From the NCBI RefSeq assembly GCF_003253115.1, contig NZ_QEQF01000001.1:186001-250000 (forward strand): 64,000 nt of DNA, written 5' to 3'. Below, piece by piece: positions 50,269-58,318 of this stretch. Within the stretch, counting starts at the first letter, position 1, and every line of letters starts with the position of its first letter. This stretch comes from Haemophilus_A paraphrohaemolyticus_A (GTDB lineage Bacteria; Pseudomonadota; Gammaproteobacteria; Enterobacterales; Pasteurellaceae). Made by a program: the position numbers and the translations under genes. The notes below the pieces were generated by a model. The model saw only the letters and a list, made by a program, of their open reading frames with translations, ran no database searches and had not been told where the DNA came from.

Positions 50269-52512
50269 ATGAACAATACCATTATCAATTACGAAGGCGT
50301 TGAACAAATGCCAATTAAGCGTTTTACTGAAGACGCTTACCTCAATTATTCAATGTATGTGATTATGGACAGGGCGTTGCCATTTATTGGTGATGGTTTA
50401 AAACCCGTACAACGTCGCATTATCTATGCTATGTCTGAATTAGGCTTAAATGCCAACGCAAAATATGCCAAAGCAGCTCGCACCGTCGGTGATGTGTTAG
50501 GTAAATTCCACCCGCACGGTGACTCTGCTTGTTATGGTGCGATGGTAGGAATGGCTCAAGATTTTACCTTCCGCTATCCATTGATTGATGGTCAAGGGAA
50601 CTGGGGGAGCTTAGAAGATGATGCCGCAGCATATCGTTATACAGAAGCACGCTTAACCAAATTCTCGTCCATTTTACTTTCTGAAATTGATCAAGGCACA
50701 GTAGATTTCAAACCGAATTTTGACGGTTCCAAAATCGAACCTGTGACTTTGCCTTCTCGCTTGCCACATATTTTATTGAACGGCTCAACAGGGATTGCCG
50801 TTGGGATGGCAACCAACATCCCTCCTCACAATATTAATGAATTGGCGAATGCCTGTGTGATGTTGTTAGATAATCCAAATGCAACATTAACGCATATCTT
50901 AAGTGTGGTGCAAGGGCCTGACTACCCTACTCAAGCGGAAATTATCACGCCAAAAGCGGAAATAGCAAAAATCTACGAACAAGGACGTGGCTCAATCAAG
51001 GCCCGTGCGGTTTGGCAAAAAGAAGATGGCAAAATTGTAATTAACGCGCTGCCATATCAAACCTCGCCATCAAAAATTATTGAGCAAATTGCTGCTCAAA
51101 TGAAGAACAAAAAACTACCAATGGTGGATGATGTTCGCGATGAATCAAACCACGAAAATCCAATTCGAATCGTGATTATGCCTCGCTCAAATCGTATTGA
51201 TTTTGATGCATTGATGGATCATCTGTTTGCGACAACTGAGCTCGAAAAAAGCTTCCGCATCAATATGAATATGATTGGTTTAGATGGCAAGCCTGCTGTG
51301 AAAAACTTGCATACTATCTTGACTGAGTGGCTGAGTTTTCGCCGTGCGACCGTTACTCGCCGTCTCAATTACCGATTAGATAAAATTTTAGACCGCTTGC
51401 ATATCATTGAAGGCTTAATTATAGCGTTCTTAAACATTAACGAAGTGATTGAGATTATCCGCAATGAAGATGAACCTAAAGCCATATTAATGGCTCGTTT
51501 TGGATTAAGCGAAACTCAAGCTGATGCGATTTTAAACCTACGCTTACGCAACCTAGCAAAACTAGAAGAAACCACGCTTAAAGCAGAACAAAATGCACTA
51601 GAAAAAGAGCGAGATGAATTACAAGTTTTATTAGGTTCAGAACGCCGCTTGAATACGCTTATTAAGAAAGAAATTCAGGCTGATGCAAAAGCCTTCGCCT
51701 CACCACGTAATTCGATTTTTGTAGAGCGTGCAGAAGCAAAAGTAATTTCAGAGGCTGATCTCACACCAACCGAAGATGTTACCGTCATTTTATCGGAAAA
51801 AGGCTGGGTACGTTGTGCGAAAGGGCACGACATGGATGTAAAAGGCTTGGCATATCGTGCTGGCGATCAATATCTTGCCCATGCACACGGACGAAGCAAT
51901 CAACCTGCTGTGTTCTTAGATAGTACAGGGCGAGCCTATACGATTGACCCAACCACACTACCTTCTGCTCGTTCACAAGGCGAACCGCTTACAAGTAAGA
52001 TTACCTTACCAGAAGGTGCAGAAATTCAGCAGGTCTTAATGGGGCAACCTACCGAAAATGTGCTAATGGCATCTAACTCCGGCTACGGTTTCATTTGTAC
52101 TTTTGAAGATTTGGTCTCTCGTAACAAGGCAGGTAAAGCGGTCATTTCTTTAACCGAAAATGCAAAAACGCTTCCGCCTCAACTTGTATCTCTGGAAGAG
52201 GAGCTCTCTCTTGTAGCAATCAGTAATGTGGGTAGAATGTTGATATTCCCATTAAGCGAACTACCAACTCTTTCCAAAGGCAAAGGAAATAAAATTATCA
52301 ATATTTCAGCCCAAGCAGCAAAAGCTGGCGAAGAATATTTGGCTCATTTATTATTGATTAAACCAAATCAATCACTCGTGTTTGTTTCAGGCAAACGCAA
52401 AATTACGTTAAAACCTTCAGATATTGAAAAATATCGCGGAGAACGAGCGAGAAAAGGCTCGCAACTTATTCGGGGATTGAGTGCGAACTCAACCATTGAA
52501 GTAGTCAGTTAG
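50269..52512 (+). CDS. parC: DNA topoisomerase IV subunit A
   Basis: Decatenates daughter chromosomes with ParE. In the 747 residues the catalytic Tyr124 is in AAYRYTEARL. The quinolone-contact helix reads HPHGDSACYGAMVGMAQ: Ser86 (E. coli Ser80) is wild type, but the residue equal to E. coli Glu84 is Gly90. The segment GNWGSLEDDAAAYRY is two residues shorter than in E. coli and H. influenzae ParC. A beta-pinwheel C-terminal domain of the ParC kind follows. parE is not adjacent; galU and gyrB are next. Confidence 0.94.
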   Translation: MNNTIINYEGVEQMPIKRFTEDAYLNYSMYVIMDRALPFIGDGLKPVQRRIIYAMSELGLNANAKYAKAARTVGDVLGKFHPHGDSACYGAMVGMAQDFTFRYPLIDGQGNWGSLEDDAAAYRYTEARLTKFSSILLSEIDQGTVDFKPNFDGSKIEPVTLPSRLPHILLNGSTGIAVGMATNIPPHNINELANACVMLLDNPNATLTHILSVVQGPDYPTQAEIITPKAEIAKIYEQGRGSIKARAVWQKEDGKIVINALPYQTSPSKIIEQIAAQMKNKKLPMVDDVRDESNHENPIRIVIMPRSNRIDFDALMDHLFATTELEKSFRINMNMIGLDGKPAVKNLHTILTEWLSFRRATVTRRLNYRLDKILDRLHIIEGLIIAFLNINEVIEIIRNEDEPKAILMARFGLSETQADAILNLRLRNLAKLEETTLKAEQNALEKERDELQVLLGSERRLNTLIKKEIQADAKAFASPRNSIFVERAEAKVISEADLTPTEDVTVILSEKGWVRCAKGHDMDVKGLAYRAGDQYLAHAHGRSNQPAVFLDSTGRAYTIDPTTLPSARSQGEPLTSKITLPEGAEIQQVLMGQPTENVLMASNSGYGFICTFEDLVSRNKAGKAVISLTENAKTLPPQLVSLEEELSLVAISNVGRMLIFPLSELPTLSKGKGNKIINISAQAAKAGEEYLAHLLLIKPNQSLVFVSGKRKITLKPSDIEKYRGERARKGSQLIRGLSANSTIEVVS

Positions 52513-52518
52513 ATAACA

Positions 52519-52546
52519 AAAAGTGGAATTATAAAATTCCACTTTT
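52519..52546. terminator. Bidirectional terminator between parC and galU
   Basis: AAAAGTGGAATT / AATTCCACTTTT (52519-52530, 52535-52546), loop ATAA, between convergent genes. Confidence 0.88.
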
Positions 52547-52553
52547 CATTTAT

Positions 52554-53441
52554 TTATAATGTTTTTACTAAATCTTTAAGATATTTTTTGAACGCTTCAC
52601 CAAATTTATTATGACGCAAGCTATATTCTACAAATGCTTCCATATAGCCAAGTTTATCACCACAATCAAAGGTTTTACCTGTCATATGGAACGCCTCTAC
52701 GGTTTCTTGTTCAATTAACATATCAATTGCGTCGGTTAATTGAATTTCATCGCCTACACCCGCGGGGGTTTTTTCTAATAAATCCCAAATACCAGCTGAG
52801 AATACATAACGACCTACAACAGCTAAGTTAGAAGGTGCATCTTCTTTGGCGGGTTTTTCTACCATTTTTACAATTTCTGCTGAACCGCCCGCTGGGATAT
52901 CAACCCCGTTACAATCAGCCACACCATAACTGCTCACTTCATCCATTGGCACAGGTGCTACCATAATTTGACTATGCCCTGTTTCATTAAAACGTTTAAT
53001 CATCGCTGCTAAGTTTTCTGTTTTCTGATTAGCACTAAACTCAGCCAAAATTACGTCAGGTAGCACTACCGCAAAAGGTTCATTTCCTACCACTGCTCTA
53101 CCACATAAAACAGCGTGTCCTAGCCCTTTCGCATTCCCCTGACGAACATGCATAATAGTTACATCTTTCGGGCAGATAGAACGTACTTCTTCAAGTAATT
53201 GACGCTTAACGCGTTTTTCTAGCATCGTTTCTAATTCAAACGATGTATCAAAATGGTTTTCGATGGCATTTTTTGAAGAGTGAGTCACCAATACAATCTC
53301 TTTAATGCCCGCTGCAACACATTCATTGACGATATATTGAATTAACGGCTTATCTGCAATAGTAAGCATTTCTTTTGGAATTGCTTTTGTTGCAGGTAAC
53401 ATTCGAGTACCTAAACCAGCGACAGGGATAACAACTTTCAT
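52554..53441 (-). CDS. galU: UTP-glucose-1-phosphate uridylyltransferase
   Basis: Makes UDP-glucose for lipooligosaccharide and capsule. The 295-residue protein starts with the nucleotide loop VIPVAGLGTRMLPATKAIPKEML-type (residues about 4-25), with KPLIQYIVNE next. VVLPDVILAE binds the metal and VEKPAKEDAPSNLAVVGRY is a family mark. It is monocistronic, convergent with parC and divergent from gyrB. Confidence 0.96.
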   Translation of the reverse strand: MKVVIPVAGLGTRMLPATKAIPKEMLTIADKPLIQYIVNECVAAGIKEIVLVTHSSKNAIENHFDTSFELETMLEKRVKRQLLEEVRSICPKDVTIMHVRQGNAKGLGHAVLCGRAVVGNEPFAVVLPDVILAEFSANQKTENLAAMIKRFNETGHSQIMVAPVPMDEVSSYGVADCNGVDIPAGGSAEIVKMVEKPAKEDAPSNLAVVGRYVFSAGIWDLLEKTPAGVGDEIQLTDAIDMLIEQETVEAFHMTGKTFDCGDKLGYMEAFVEYSLRHNKFGEAFKKYLKDLVKTL

Positions 53442-53556
53442 TTTTATTCCTTATAAAATACAGAAAAAATCCTAAGTAAACTTAATTTACATCTAAGCAT
53501 AAGATTGTTTTATCTTAGCATATTATTAAACAGTTCTAAAATTCATTTTTACACTG

Positions 53557-53565
53557 ACAAGCGGT
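53557..53565 (+). repeat. DNA uptake signal sequence (Apl type)
   Basis: ACAAGCGGT in the galU-gyrB gap, just upstream of the gyrB promoter. Confidence 0.7.
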
Positions 53566-53581
53566 ACTTTTTAGTCTATTT

Positions 53582-53611
53582 TTCACAATTTAACTGAATT
53601 TCTGATATAAT
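53582..53611 (+). promoter_or_regulatory. Extended -10 promoter of gyrB
   Basis: TTCACA (53582-53587), 18 bases, then TGATATAAT, that is TG-N-TATAAT with the -10 at 53606-53611. It leaves a leader of about 54 bases before the ATG. Confidence 0.7.
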
Positions 53612-53671
53612 TCCCCGCAATTTTTAGCTGATTTTTATATCGCTACTCACTTTTTAATTTAGGAATACAGA

Positions 53672-56101
53672 ATGTCTGAACAAAACCAACAAACTTATGA
53701 TTCTTCAAGCATTAGAGTATTGCGTGGCTTGGAAGCTGTGCGTACTCGTCCAGGAATGTATATCGGTGATACAGATGATGGTACAGGTTTACACCATATG
53801 GTTTTTGAGGTGGTGGATAATGCCATTGATGAAGCATTAGCGGGTTATTGTAAAGATATTATCGTGACCATTCATTCCGACAACTCAGTTTCGGTGCAAG
53901 ATGATGGTCGTGGTATTCCTGTCGGTATTCACCCTGAAGAAGGGGTTTCAGCTGCAGAAGTGATTATGACAGTGCTTCACGCAGGCGGTAAATTTGATGA
54001 TAACTCTTATAAAGTATCGGGTGGTTTGCACGGTGTGGGCGTTTCGGTTGTGAATGCACTTTCTTCAAAATTACAGCTTACGATTCGCCGTGAGGGCCAC
54101 GTTCACGAACAATTTTATAGTTTAGGCGAACCTGATGCACCTCTTGCGGTAATTGGTGAAACAGACAAAACGGGCACCATGGTTCGTTTCTGGCCAAGTT
54201 TCAATATTTTCAAAAACAAAACTGAATTTGAATACAAAATTCTTTCTAAACGTTTACGCGAGCTTTCATTTTTAAACTCTGGTGTATCTATTCGCTTAAT
54301 TGATGAACGCGAAGGGAAAGAAGAACATTTCCACTATGAAGGCGGCATTAAAGCCTATGTAGAATATTTAAATGAAGGTAAAACGTCTATCCATAAAACA
54401 CCATTCTATATTTCAACAGAGAAAGATGATATTGGTGTAGAAATTTCTCTACAATGGAACGACTCTTACAATGAGAATGTTTACTGCTTTACCAATAACA
54501 TTCCTCAACGTGATGGTGGTACACATTTAGCGGGCTTTCGTGGTGCATTAACGCGTGCATTAAAAAACTACATGGATAACAGTGGCGTATTAAAAAAAGC
54601 GGATGCCAATATTGATGCCTCTGGTGATGATGCACGCGAAGGTTTAGTTGCCGTTATCTCGGTGAAAGTGCCTGATCCGAAATTTTCTTCACAAACCAAA
54701 GACAAACTAGTTTCATCAGAAGTGCGTTCTGCGGTTGAAAGCTCAATGTATGAAGCCTTGACTGATTACTTAAACGAAAACCCAGAAGATGCAAAAAATA
54801 TCGTAGGTAAAATCGTGGAAGCGGCTCGTGCACGTGAAGCTGCTCGTAAAGCACGTGAATTAACACGCCGCAAAAGTGCAACCGATTTAGGAGGTTTACC
54901 TGGTAAACTTGCTGACTGCCAAGAAAAAGATCCAGCACATTCAGAACTTTACTTGGTGGAGGGGGACTCCGCTGGTGGTTCTGCAAAACAAGGGCGTGAC
55001 CGTAAAAACCAAGCCATTTTGCCTCTGAAAGGTAAAATCCTTAACGTAGAAAAAGCCCGTTTTGACAAAATGCTCTCTTCACAAGAAGTTGCAACCTTAA
55101 TTACTGCACTTGGCACAGGGATTGGACGAGAAGATTACAATGTTGAAAAATTACGTTATCACAAAATCATTATTATGACCGATGCGGACGTGGATGGCGC
55201 TCACATTCGTACGCTCTTATTGACGTTCTTCTATCGTCAAATGCCAGAGCTGATTGAAAACGGCTACATCTACATTGCTCAACCGCCGCTTTACAAAGTG
55301 AAAAAAGGTAAGCAAGAGCGTTATATTCAAGATAACGATGAAATGATGCAATATGAGATTGATATTGCGTTAGAAGATGCTCGTTTATATGTCAGCCAAG
55401 ATGCACCAGCATTAAGCGGTGTGGCACTTGAAAAGTTGATTTCACATTACAATCAAGTGCAAAAACTCTTTACTCGCTTAACGCATCGCTATCCATTGGC
55501 AATTTTAAACGAATTGATTTACAGCCCTACTCTTTCAACTGAATTTGCAAAAGAGGAAGCAAATATTACCGCTTGGAGCGAGAAATTTGTGAATCAGTTG
55601 ATGGCAAAAGAAGTGGATGGTAGTTTCTATCGTACAAACGTGTTCTTCAACACCGAACGCCATATTTATGAGCCTGAAATTATTGTGACCACACACGGTA
55701 TGGACACCACCTACCGCTTAGATTTCAACTTTATTACTAGTAATGAATATGCTCGTATTGTGGAATTGATGCTTGAGTTAAAAGATTTGCTCACCGCAAC
55801 CGCTTATATACAACGTGGCGAACGCCAAGAGCCAGTAAGTAGTTTCGCAGAGGCATTAGATTGGTTAGTGAAAGAATCTCGTAAAGGCTTAACAATCCAA
55901 CGCTATAAAGGATTAGGCGAGATGAATCCAGAGCAATTATGGGAAACTACAATGGATCCGGTTGCTCGTAAAATGCTTCAAGTAACAATTACTGATGCCA
56001 TTGCCGCGGATAAACTTTTCAGCACGCTAATGGGTGATGAAGTTGAACCACGTCGTGACTTCATTGAAGCGAATGCATTATATGCAGAACTAGATATCTA
56101 A
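53672..56101 (+). CDS. gyrB: DNA gyrase subunit B
   Basis: ATPase subunit of gyrase. The 809-residue protein has the GHKL motifs EVVDNAIDEALAG, DDGRGIPVGIH and GGLHGVGVSVVNALS, the TOPRIM motifs EGDSAGGSAKQGR (near 430) and DADVDGAH (near 503), and the C-terminal QRYKGLGEMNPEQLWETT that binds GyrA. The Gram-negative insert in the TOPRIM domain is present, shown by the length. gyrA is not nearby. A strong terminator follows, and then the phage remnant. Confidence 0.97.
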   Translation: MSEQNQQTYDSSSIRVLRGLEAVRTRPGMYIGDTDDGTGLHHMVFEVVDNAIDEALAGYCKDIIVTIHSDNSVSVQDDGRGIPVGIHPEEGVSAAEVIMTVLHAGGKFDDNSYKVSGGLHGVGVSVVNALSSKLQLTIRREGHVHEQFYSLGEPDAPLAVIGETDKTGTMVRFWPSFNIFKNKTEFEYKILSKRLRELSFLNSGVSIRLIDEREGKEEHFHYEGGIKAYVEYLNEGKTSIHKTPFYISTEKDDIGVEISLQWNDSYNENVYCFTNNIPQRDGGTHLAGFRGALTRALKNYMDNSGVLKKADANIDASGDDAREGLVAVISVKVPDPKFSSQTKDKLVSSEVRSAVESSMYEALTDYLNENPEDAKNIVGKIVEAARAREAARKARELTRRKSATDLGGLPGKLADCQEKDPAHSELYLVEGDSAGGSAKQGRDRKNQAILPLKGKILNVEKARFDKMLSSQEVATLITALGTGIGREDYNVEKLRYHKIIIMTDADVDGAHIRTLLLTFFYRQMPELIENGYIYIAQPPLYKVKKGKQERYIQDNDEMMQYEIDIALEDARLYVSQDAPALSGVALEKLISHYNQVQKLFTRLTHRYPLAILNELIYSPTLSTEFAKEEANITAWSEKFVNQLMAKEVDGSFYRTNVFFNTERHIYEPEIIVTTHGMDTTYRLDFNFITSNEYARIVELMLELKDLLTATAYIQRGERQEPVSSFAEALDWLVKESRKGLTIQRYKGLGEMNPEQLWETTMDPVARKMLQVTITDAIAADKLFSTLMGDEVEPRRDFIEANALYAELDI

Positions 56102-56118
56102 TAGACAGTAAAAGAGGA

Positions 56119-56140
56119 GCTCATTTCAAAGGAAATGAGC
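56119..56140 (+). terminator. Terminator of gyrB
   Basis: GCTCATTTC / GAAATGAGC, loop AAAG, followed by TTTTG. Outer arms ATAGACA (56101-56107) and TGTCTAT (56144-56150) can extend the stem. Confidence 0.88.
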
Positions 56141-56174
56141 TTTTGTCTATTATGCTAAGAATAAATATGGTAAA

Positions 56175-56883
56175 TCAAATAATCTTCAGCGTTATTTTTG
56201 CCATTAATGTAATAAAACATTTACCTTCAAAACAAATTAAATCTGCTCTGATTACACTTCTAGAAAATAAACCTATCAACCGTTTGCCTTTGTCCGACAT
56301 TGTCTTAAGTTCACCCATCGTTACACCTAAACCACGTGCAATAGCTTGCATTACTGCTGGGGTTTGAGTCATTACCGAGTTATATTCTTGCGCTCTGAAT
56401 TTACCCATCAATAACACTTGCCCCTGAAATTGCGACTGCTTTTGAAATGGTTTCAGTGACTTCCGCCACTTGGCGCTGGTTAATGCCAAGTTCTTTGGCA
56501 TTTTGAGCAAAAGTCTGATAAACAGAAGAAACGGCTTGGGTCGATTGTGCTGTTTTCATTAAAATGCTGTACACATCAGACATTGCTCTTGCGTGCTGCA
56601 ATTCAGTCTCAGTAACTAATTTCAGCTTATTCGCTAATTTAGTATTTTTATTGGTGTAGTCAATAATTTGCAATGCGGCTGATTTAACCTTATCAAACCG
56701 ATCAAAATTGAGATTCCATTTCGTTGCAGAGTTAATACTATTTGCCGCATTTTCGATATTTTTTAAATAATCAACCGTTCTATTTGCGAATAGTCTTGTC
56801 TGTTGTTCCGAGCTTTTCAAATTTTGTTGGAACTTAACTGCATCAAGGCTAAGTTCGATATTTAAGTTACCCAAGCCCGCCAT
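56175..56883 (-). pseudogene. Phage tail tape-measure protein, truncated and frameshifted
   Basis: The first frame starts at 56883 (MAGLGNLNIELSLDAVKF; Shine-Dalgarno TTGGAG) and runs 160 residues to a stop at 56401 after AVAISGASVIDG. The tape-measure pattern continues in another frame from about 56412: GKFRAQEYNSVMTQTPAVMQ, AIARGLGVTMGELKTMSDKGK, and is then lost. Comparison with the usual form of this domain suggests roughly a dozen residues are missing at the junction in addition to the frame change. A full tape-measure protein would be several hundred residues or more, so most of the 3' end is gone. Confidence 0.78.
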
Positions 56884-56901
56884 AATTTTCTCCAATAAAA
56901 A

Positions 56902-56921
56902 AGCCTGCGATTAAGCAGGCT
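56902..56921 (-). terminator. Terminator-like hairpin before the tape-measure gene
   Basis: AGCCTGC / GCAGGCT, six-base loop, followed on the minus strand by TTTTTATT and then the tape-measure Shine-Dalgarno. It probably set the amount of tape-measure relative to the chaperone in the parent phage. Confidence 0.7.
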
Positions 56922-56942
56922 CTAGGTTATTTAATATGCTCT

Positions 56943-57188
56943 TTAATTAACTTTTGGTTTCATCATTTTTCCCCAGTGTTGCTGATAGGCAATATAGAAA
57001 CACCAACCACTAAAGAGAAAAGCAAGAGAGCATAATGTATAAAAGATGATATGCCCTGTTGAACTTTCTTGTGCTAAAACGAATAAATAAACACAACCAA
57101 AGAATACGCCAAAAATAATTAACAAAGCAAAAATAAAACGGAATGTTCCTGAAACAAACCAAGCAATAAGTTTAAATTCATCTTTCAT
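56943..57188 (-). CDS. Small phage-region membrane protein, unknown function
   Basis: An 81-residue protein with two strong hydrophobic segments (about 9-37 and 45-65) joined by a short polar loop, ending in KMMKPKVN. The start at 57188 (MKDEFKL) is supported by GGGGGG directly upstream; the frame continues further 5' but without a better start. It lies between the tail chaperone and the tape measure, where phages often have a small gene. It appears intact. I do not recognise it; it is not typical of a structural protein, and could be a moron gene. Confidence 0.6.
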   Translation of the reverse strand: MKDEFKLIAWFVSGTFRFIFALLIIFGVFFGCVYLFVLAQESSTGHIIFYTLCSLAFLFSGWCFYIAYQQHWGKMMKPKVN

Positions 57189-57247
57189 ATTTCCCCCCTC
57201 ATTTATTTTCTTTATAAGGAAAGAAAACCAAAAATTCAAGCCTTTTC

Positions 57248-57556
57248 TTACCTTTTCGCTAAATAATCTGCTATACCGTCATCTTCTTCCATTTCTTTCT
57301 CTTCTTGAGCAAAAAATGGCATAAATTCGGTAAGTTTTGGTGGCGATTTTTTCGGATCGCTATTGATAGCTGCAAGCAGATACGCAATTTGGGCGGTACG
57401 ATAATCTTCCCGCCAAAGCCCGAAGGGTTGTTCTTGGTAGAACAGTTGATATTCTGTTAAGTGTTCTTCGGGCATTTGTTCAATTTCCGCCAGCGTTTTT
57501 CCTAGTACGAGCGAAAGAGTTAATTGGAATTTTCTTCGCTCACTAAGGCTTTTGGG
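57248..57556 (-). CDS. Tail assembly chaperone, frameshift part (GT-like)
   Basis: The part of a lambda GT-like fusion made by -1 frameshifting. From the slippery site the frame reads K-SLSERRKFQLTLSLVLGKTL and AEIEQMPEEHLTEYQLFYQE, then QPFGLWREDYRTAQIAYLLA, and ends in DYLAKR at 57248. The EYxxFYxxxPFGxWREDxR pattern is that of phage tail assembly protein T (DUF4035). An internal ATG at 57475 could begin a 75-residue product, but the conserved region starts well upstream, in frame with the slip. The frame is intact in this decayed region. Confidence 0.72.
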   Translation of the reverse strand, partial: PKSLSERRKFQLTLSLVLGKTLAEIEQMPEEHLTEYQLFYQEQPFGLWREDYRTAQIAYLLAAINSDPKKSPPKLTEFMPFFAQEEKEMEEDDGIADYLAKR

Positions 57557-57717
57557 AGTTCTGTAGCCATTGCTTGATTAAAATCTGAAATCAATTTTGC
57601 ATCGAGCTCAGATAATGCTTTCAAGTCATCTAAATTATCCGCATCAAATAACAACAAACCTTTTTCATCGCATAAGCGTGAAACCATTACAGCTCTAAAT
57701 CCTTGCGGTGTAAGGTT
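57520..57717 (-). pseudogene. Tail assembly chaperone (G-like), 5' end missing
   Basis: An open stretch of 65 codons that begins right after TAG (57718-57720) with NLTPQGFRAVMVSRLCDEKG and continues LLLFDADNLDDLKALSELDA to the stop at 57520-57522. The pattern (F R A x x V x R L C D E x G x L L F) is that of siphophage tail chaperones. The N-terminal half of the normal protein is absent; ATG at 57687 could still start a 55-residue piece. The end overlaps the next frame through the slippery site. Confidence 0.68.
57550..57556 (-). promoter_or_regulatory. Slippery heptamer CCCAAAA for -1 frameshifting
   Basis: On the minus strand the zero-frame codons are CTC CCA AAA GCC, so the heptamer reads C-CCA-AAA, a perfect X-XXY-YYZ site. 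A one-base slip back gives CCC AAA and moves to the frame with SLSERRKFQL, 34 bases before the zero-frame stop. Confidence 0.75.
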
Positions 57718-57754
57718 CTAGCGTATGTTGGCGTAAGAAAAAACAAGAAATAAA

Positions 57755-57776
57755 AAAGCCGCTAAAAAGCGGCTTT
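57755..57776 (-). terminator. Terminator of tRNA-Leu
   Basis: AAAGCCGC / GCGGCTTT with a six-base loop and T-run on the minus strand, 10 bases past the CCA end. Confidence 0.85.
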
Positions 57777-57785
57777 CTTTGTTTT

Positions 57786-57871
57786 TGGTGCTCTGGGCGA
57801 GACTCGAACTCGCACATCCTATGGACACTACCCCCTCAAGATAGCGTGTCTACCAATTCCACCACCAGAGC
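57786..57871 (-). tRNA. tRNA-Leu (anticodon GAG)
   Basis: An 86-base class II tRNA with encoded CCA. Acceptor GCTCTGG pairs with CCAGAGC, the anticodon stem is CTATC / GGTAG and the loop TTGAGGG gives anticodon GAG; a long variable arm follows, and GTTCGAGTC marks the T loop. secG lies directly upstream on the same strand, as in many gammaproteobacteria. The 3' end faces the phage remnant, the usual side for integration. Confidence 0.93.
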
Positions 57872-57883
57872 AAAATTTGTATT

Positions 57884-58213
57884 TTATTGCGGAATATCGT
57901 TATTTTGTGTTTTAACTTCCGCTGGTTGTGTAATGTTTTGTTTTACATCACTTAAGTCATCAAATTGACTTGTTGGTTTAGCTTGATGAGTGTTGATATT
58001 GCCAATAATCAAGCTAATAGCAAAGAAAAGTGTTGCTAATACTGCTGTTGTTCTTGATAAGAAGTTTGCAGAGCCAGCTGAACCAAATACGGTTCCTGCT
58101 GCACCAGCACCAAATGATGCTCCTGCGTCCGCTCCCTTACCTTGTTGCATTAAGATAAAACCAACTAATACAATCGCAACAACAAGATAAATAACTGTAA
58201 GAATATTTAACAT
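57884..58213 (-). CDS. secG: Protein translocase subunit SecG
   Basis: A 109-residue inner-membrane part of SecYEG. Two membrane segments (about 2-21 and 53-70) flank the Gly-rich loop QQGKGADAGASFGAG, typical of SecG. The C-terminal tail is Gln/Thr-rich and variable in the family. tRNA-Leu lies 12 bases downstream on the same strand, and the two probably share a transcript. Confidence 0.95.
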   Translation of the reverse strand: MLNILTVIYLVVAIVLVGFILMQQGKGADAGASFGAGAAGTVFGSAGSANFLSRTTAVLATLFFAISLIIGNINTHQAKPTSQFDDLSDVKQNITQPAEVKTQNNDIPQ

Positions 58214-58318
58214 TGATACTTCTCTAAATTCCGACGCTAATAAATTGCGATGGCGTGAATATTACTGATTATTCGAATGCTTTGCAATAAGAAATTTCAC
58301 ATTGAATTGTCATTTGTT

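Larger units (their letters stand above)
56151..57720 (-). mobile_element. Remnant of a siphophage tail module
   Basis: About 1.6 kb between the gyrB terminator and the tRNA-Leu terminator, all coding on the minus strand in the order tail chaperone (5' cut), frameshift product, small membrane protein, tape measure (broken and 3' cut). The order is that of lambda-type tail operons (G, GT, H). No integrase, capsid or lysis gene remains. The chaperone's frame is closed by TAG at 57718-57720, so the phage border must be near there, 66 bases past the 3' end of the tRNA. Confidence 0.8.

Noticed and set aside
56143..56367. Plus-strand open frame of 74 codons behind gyrB
   Set aside because: It is antisense to the readable tape-measure fragment and begins inside the gyrB terminator.
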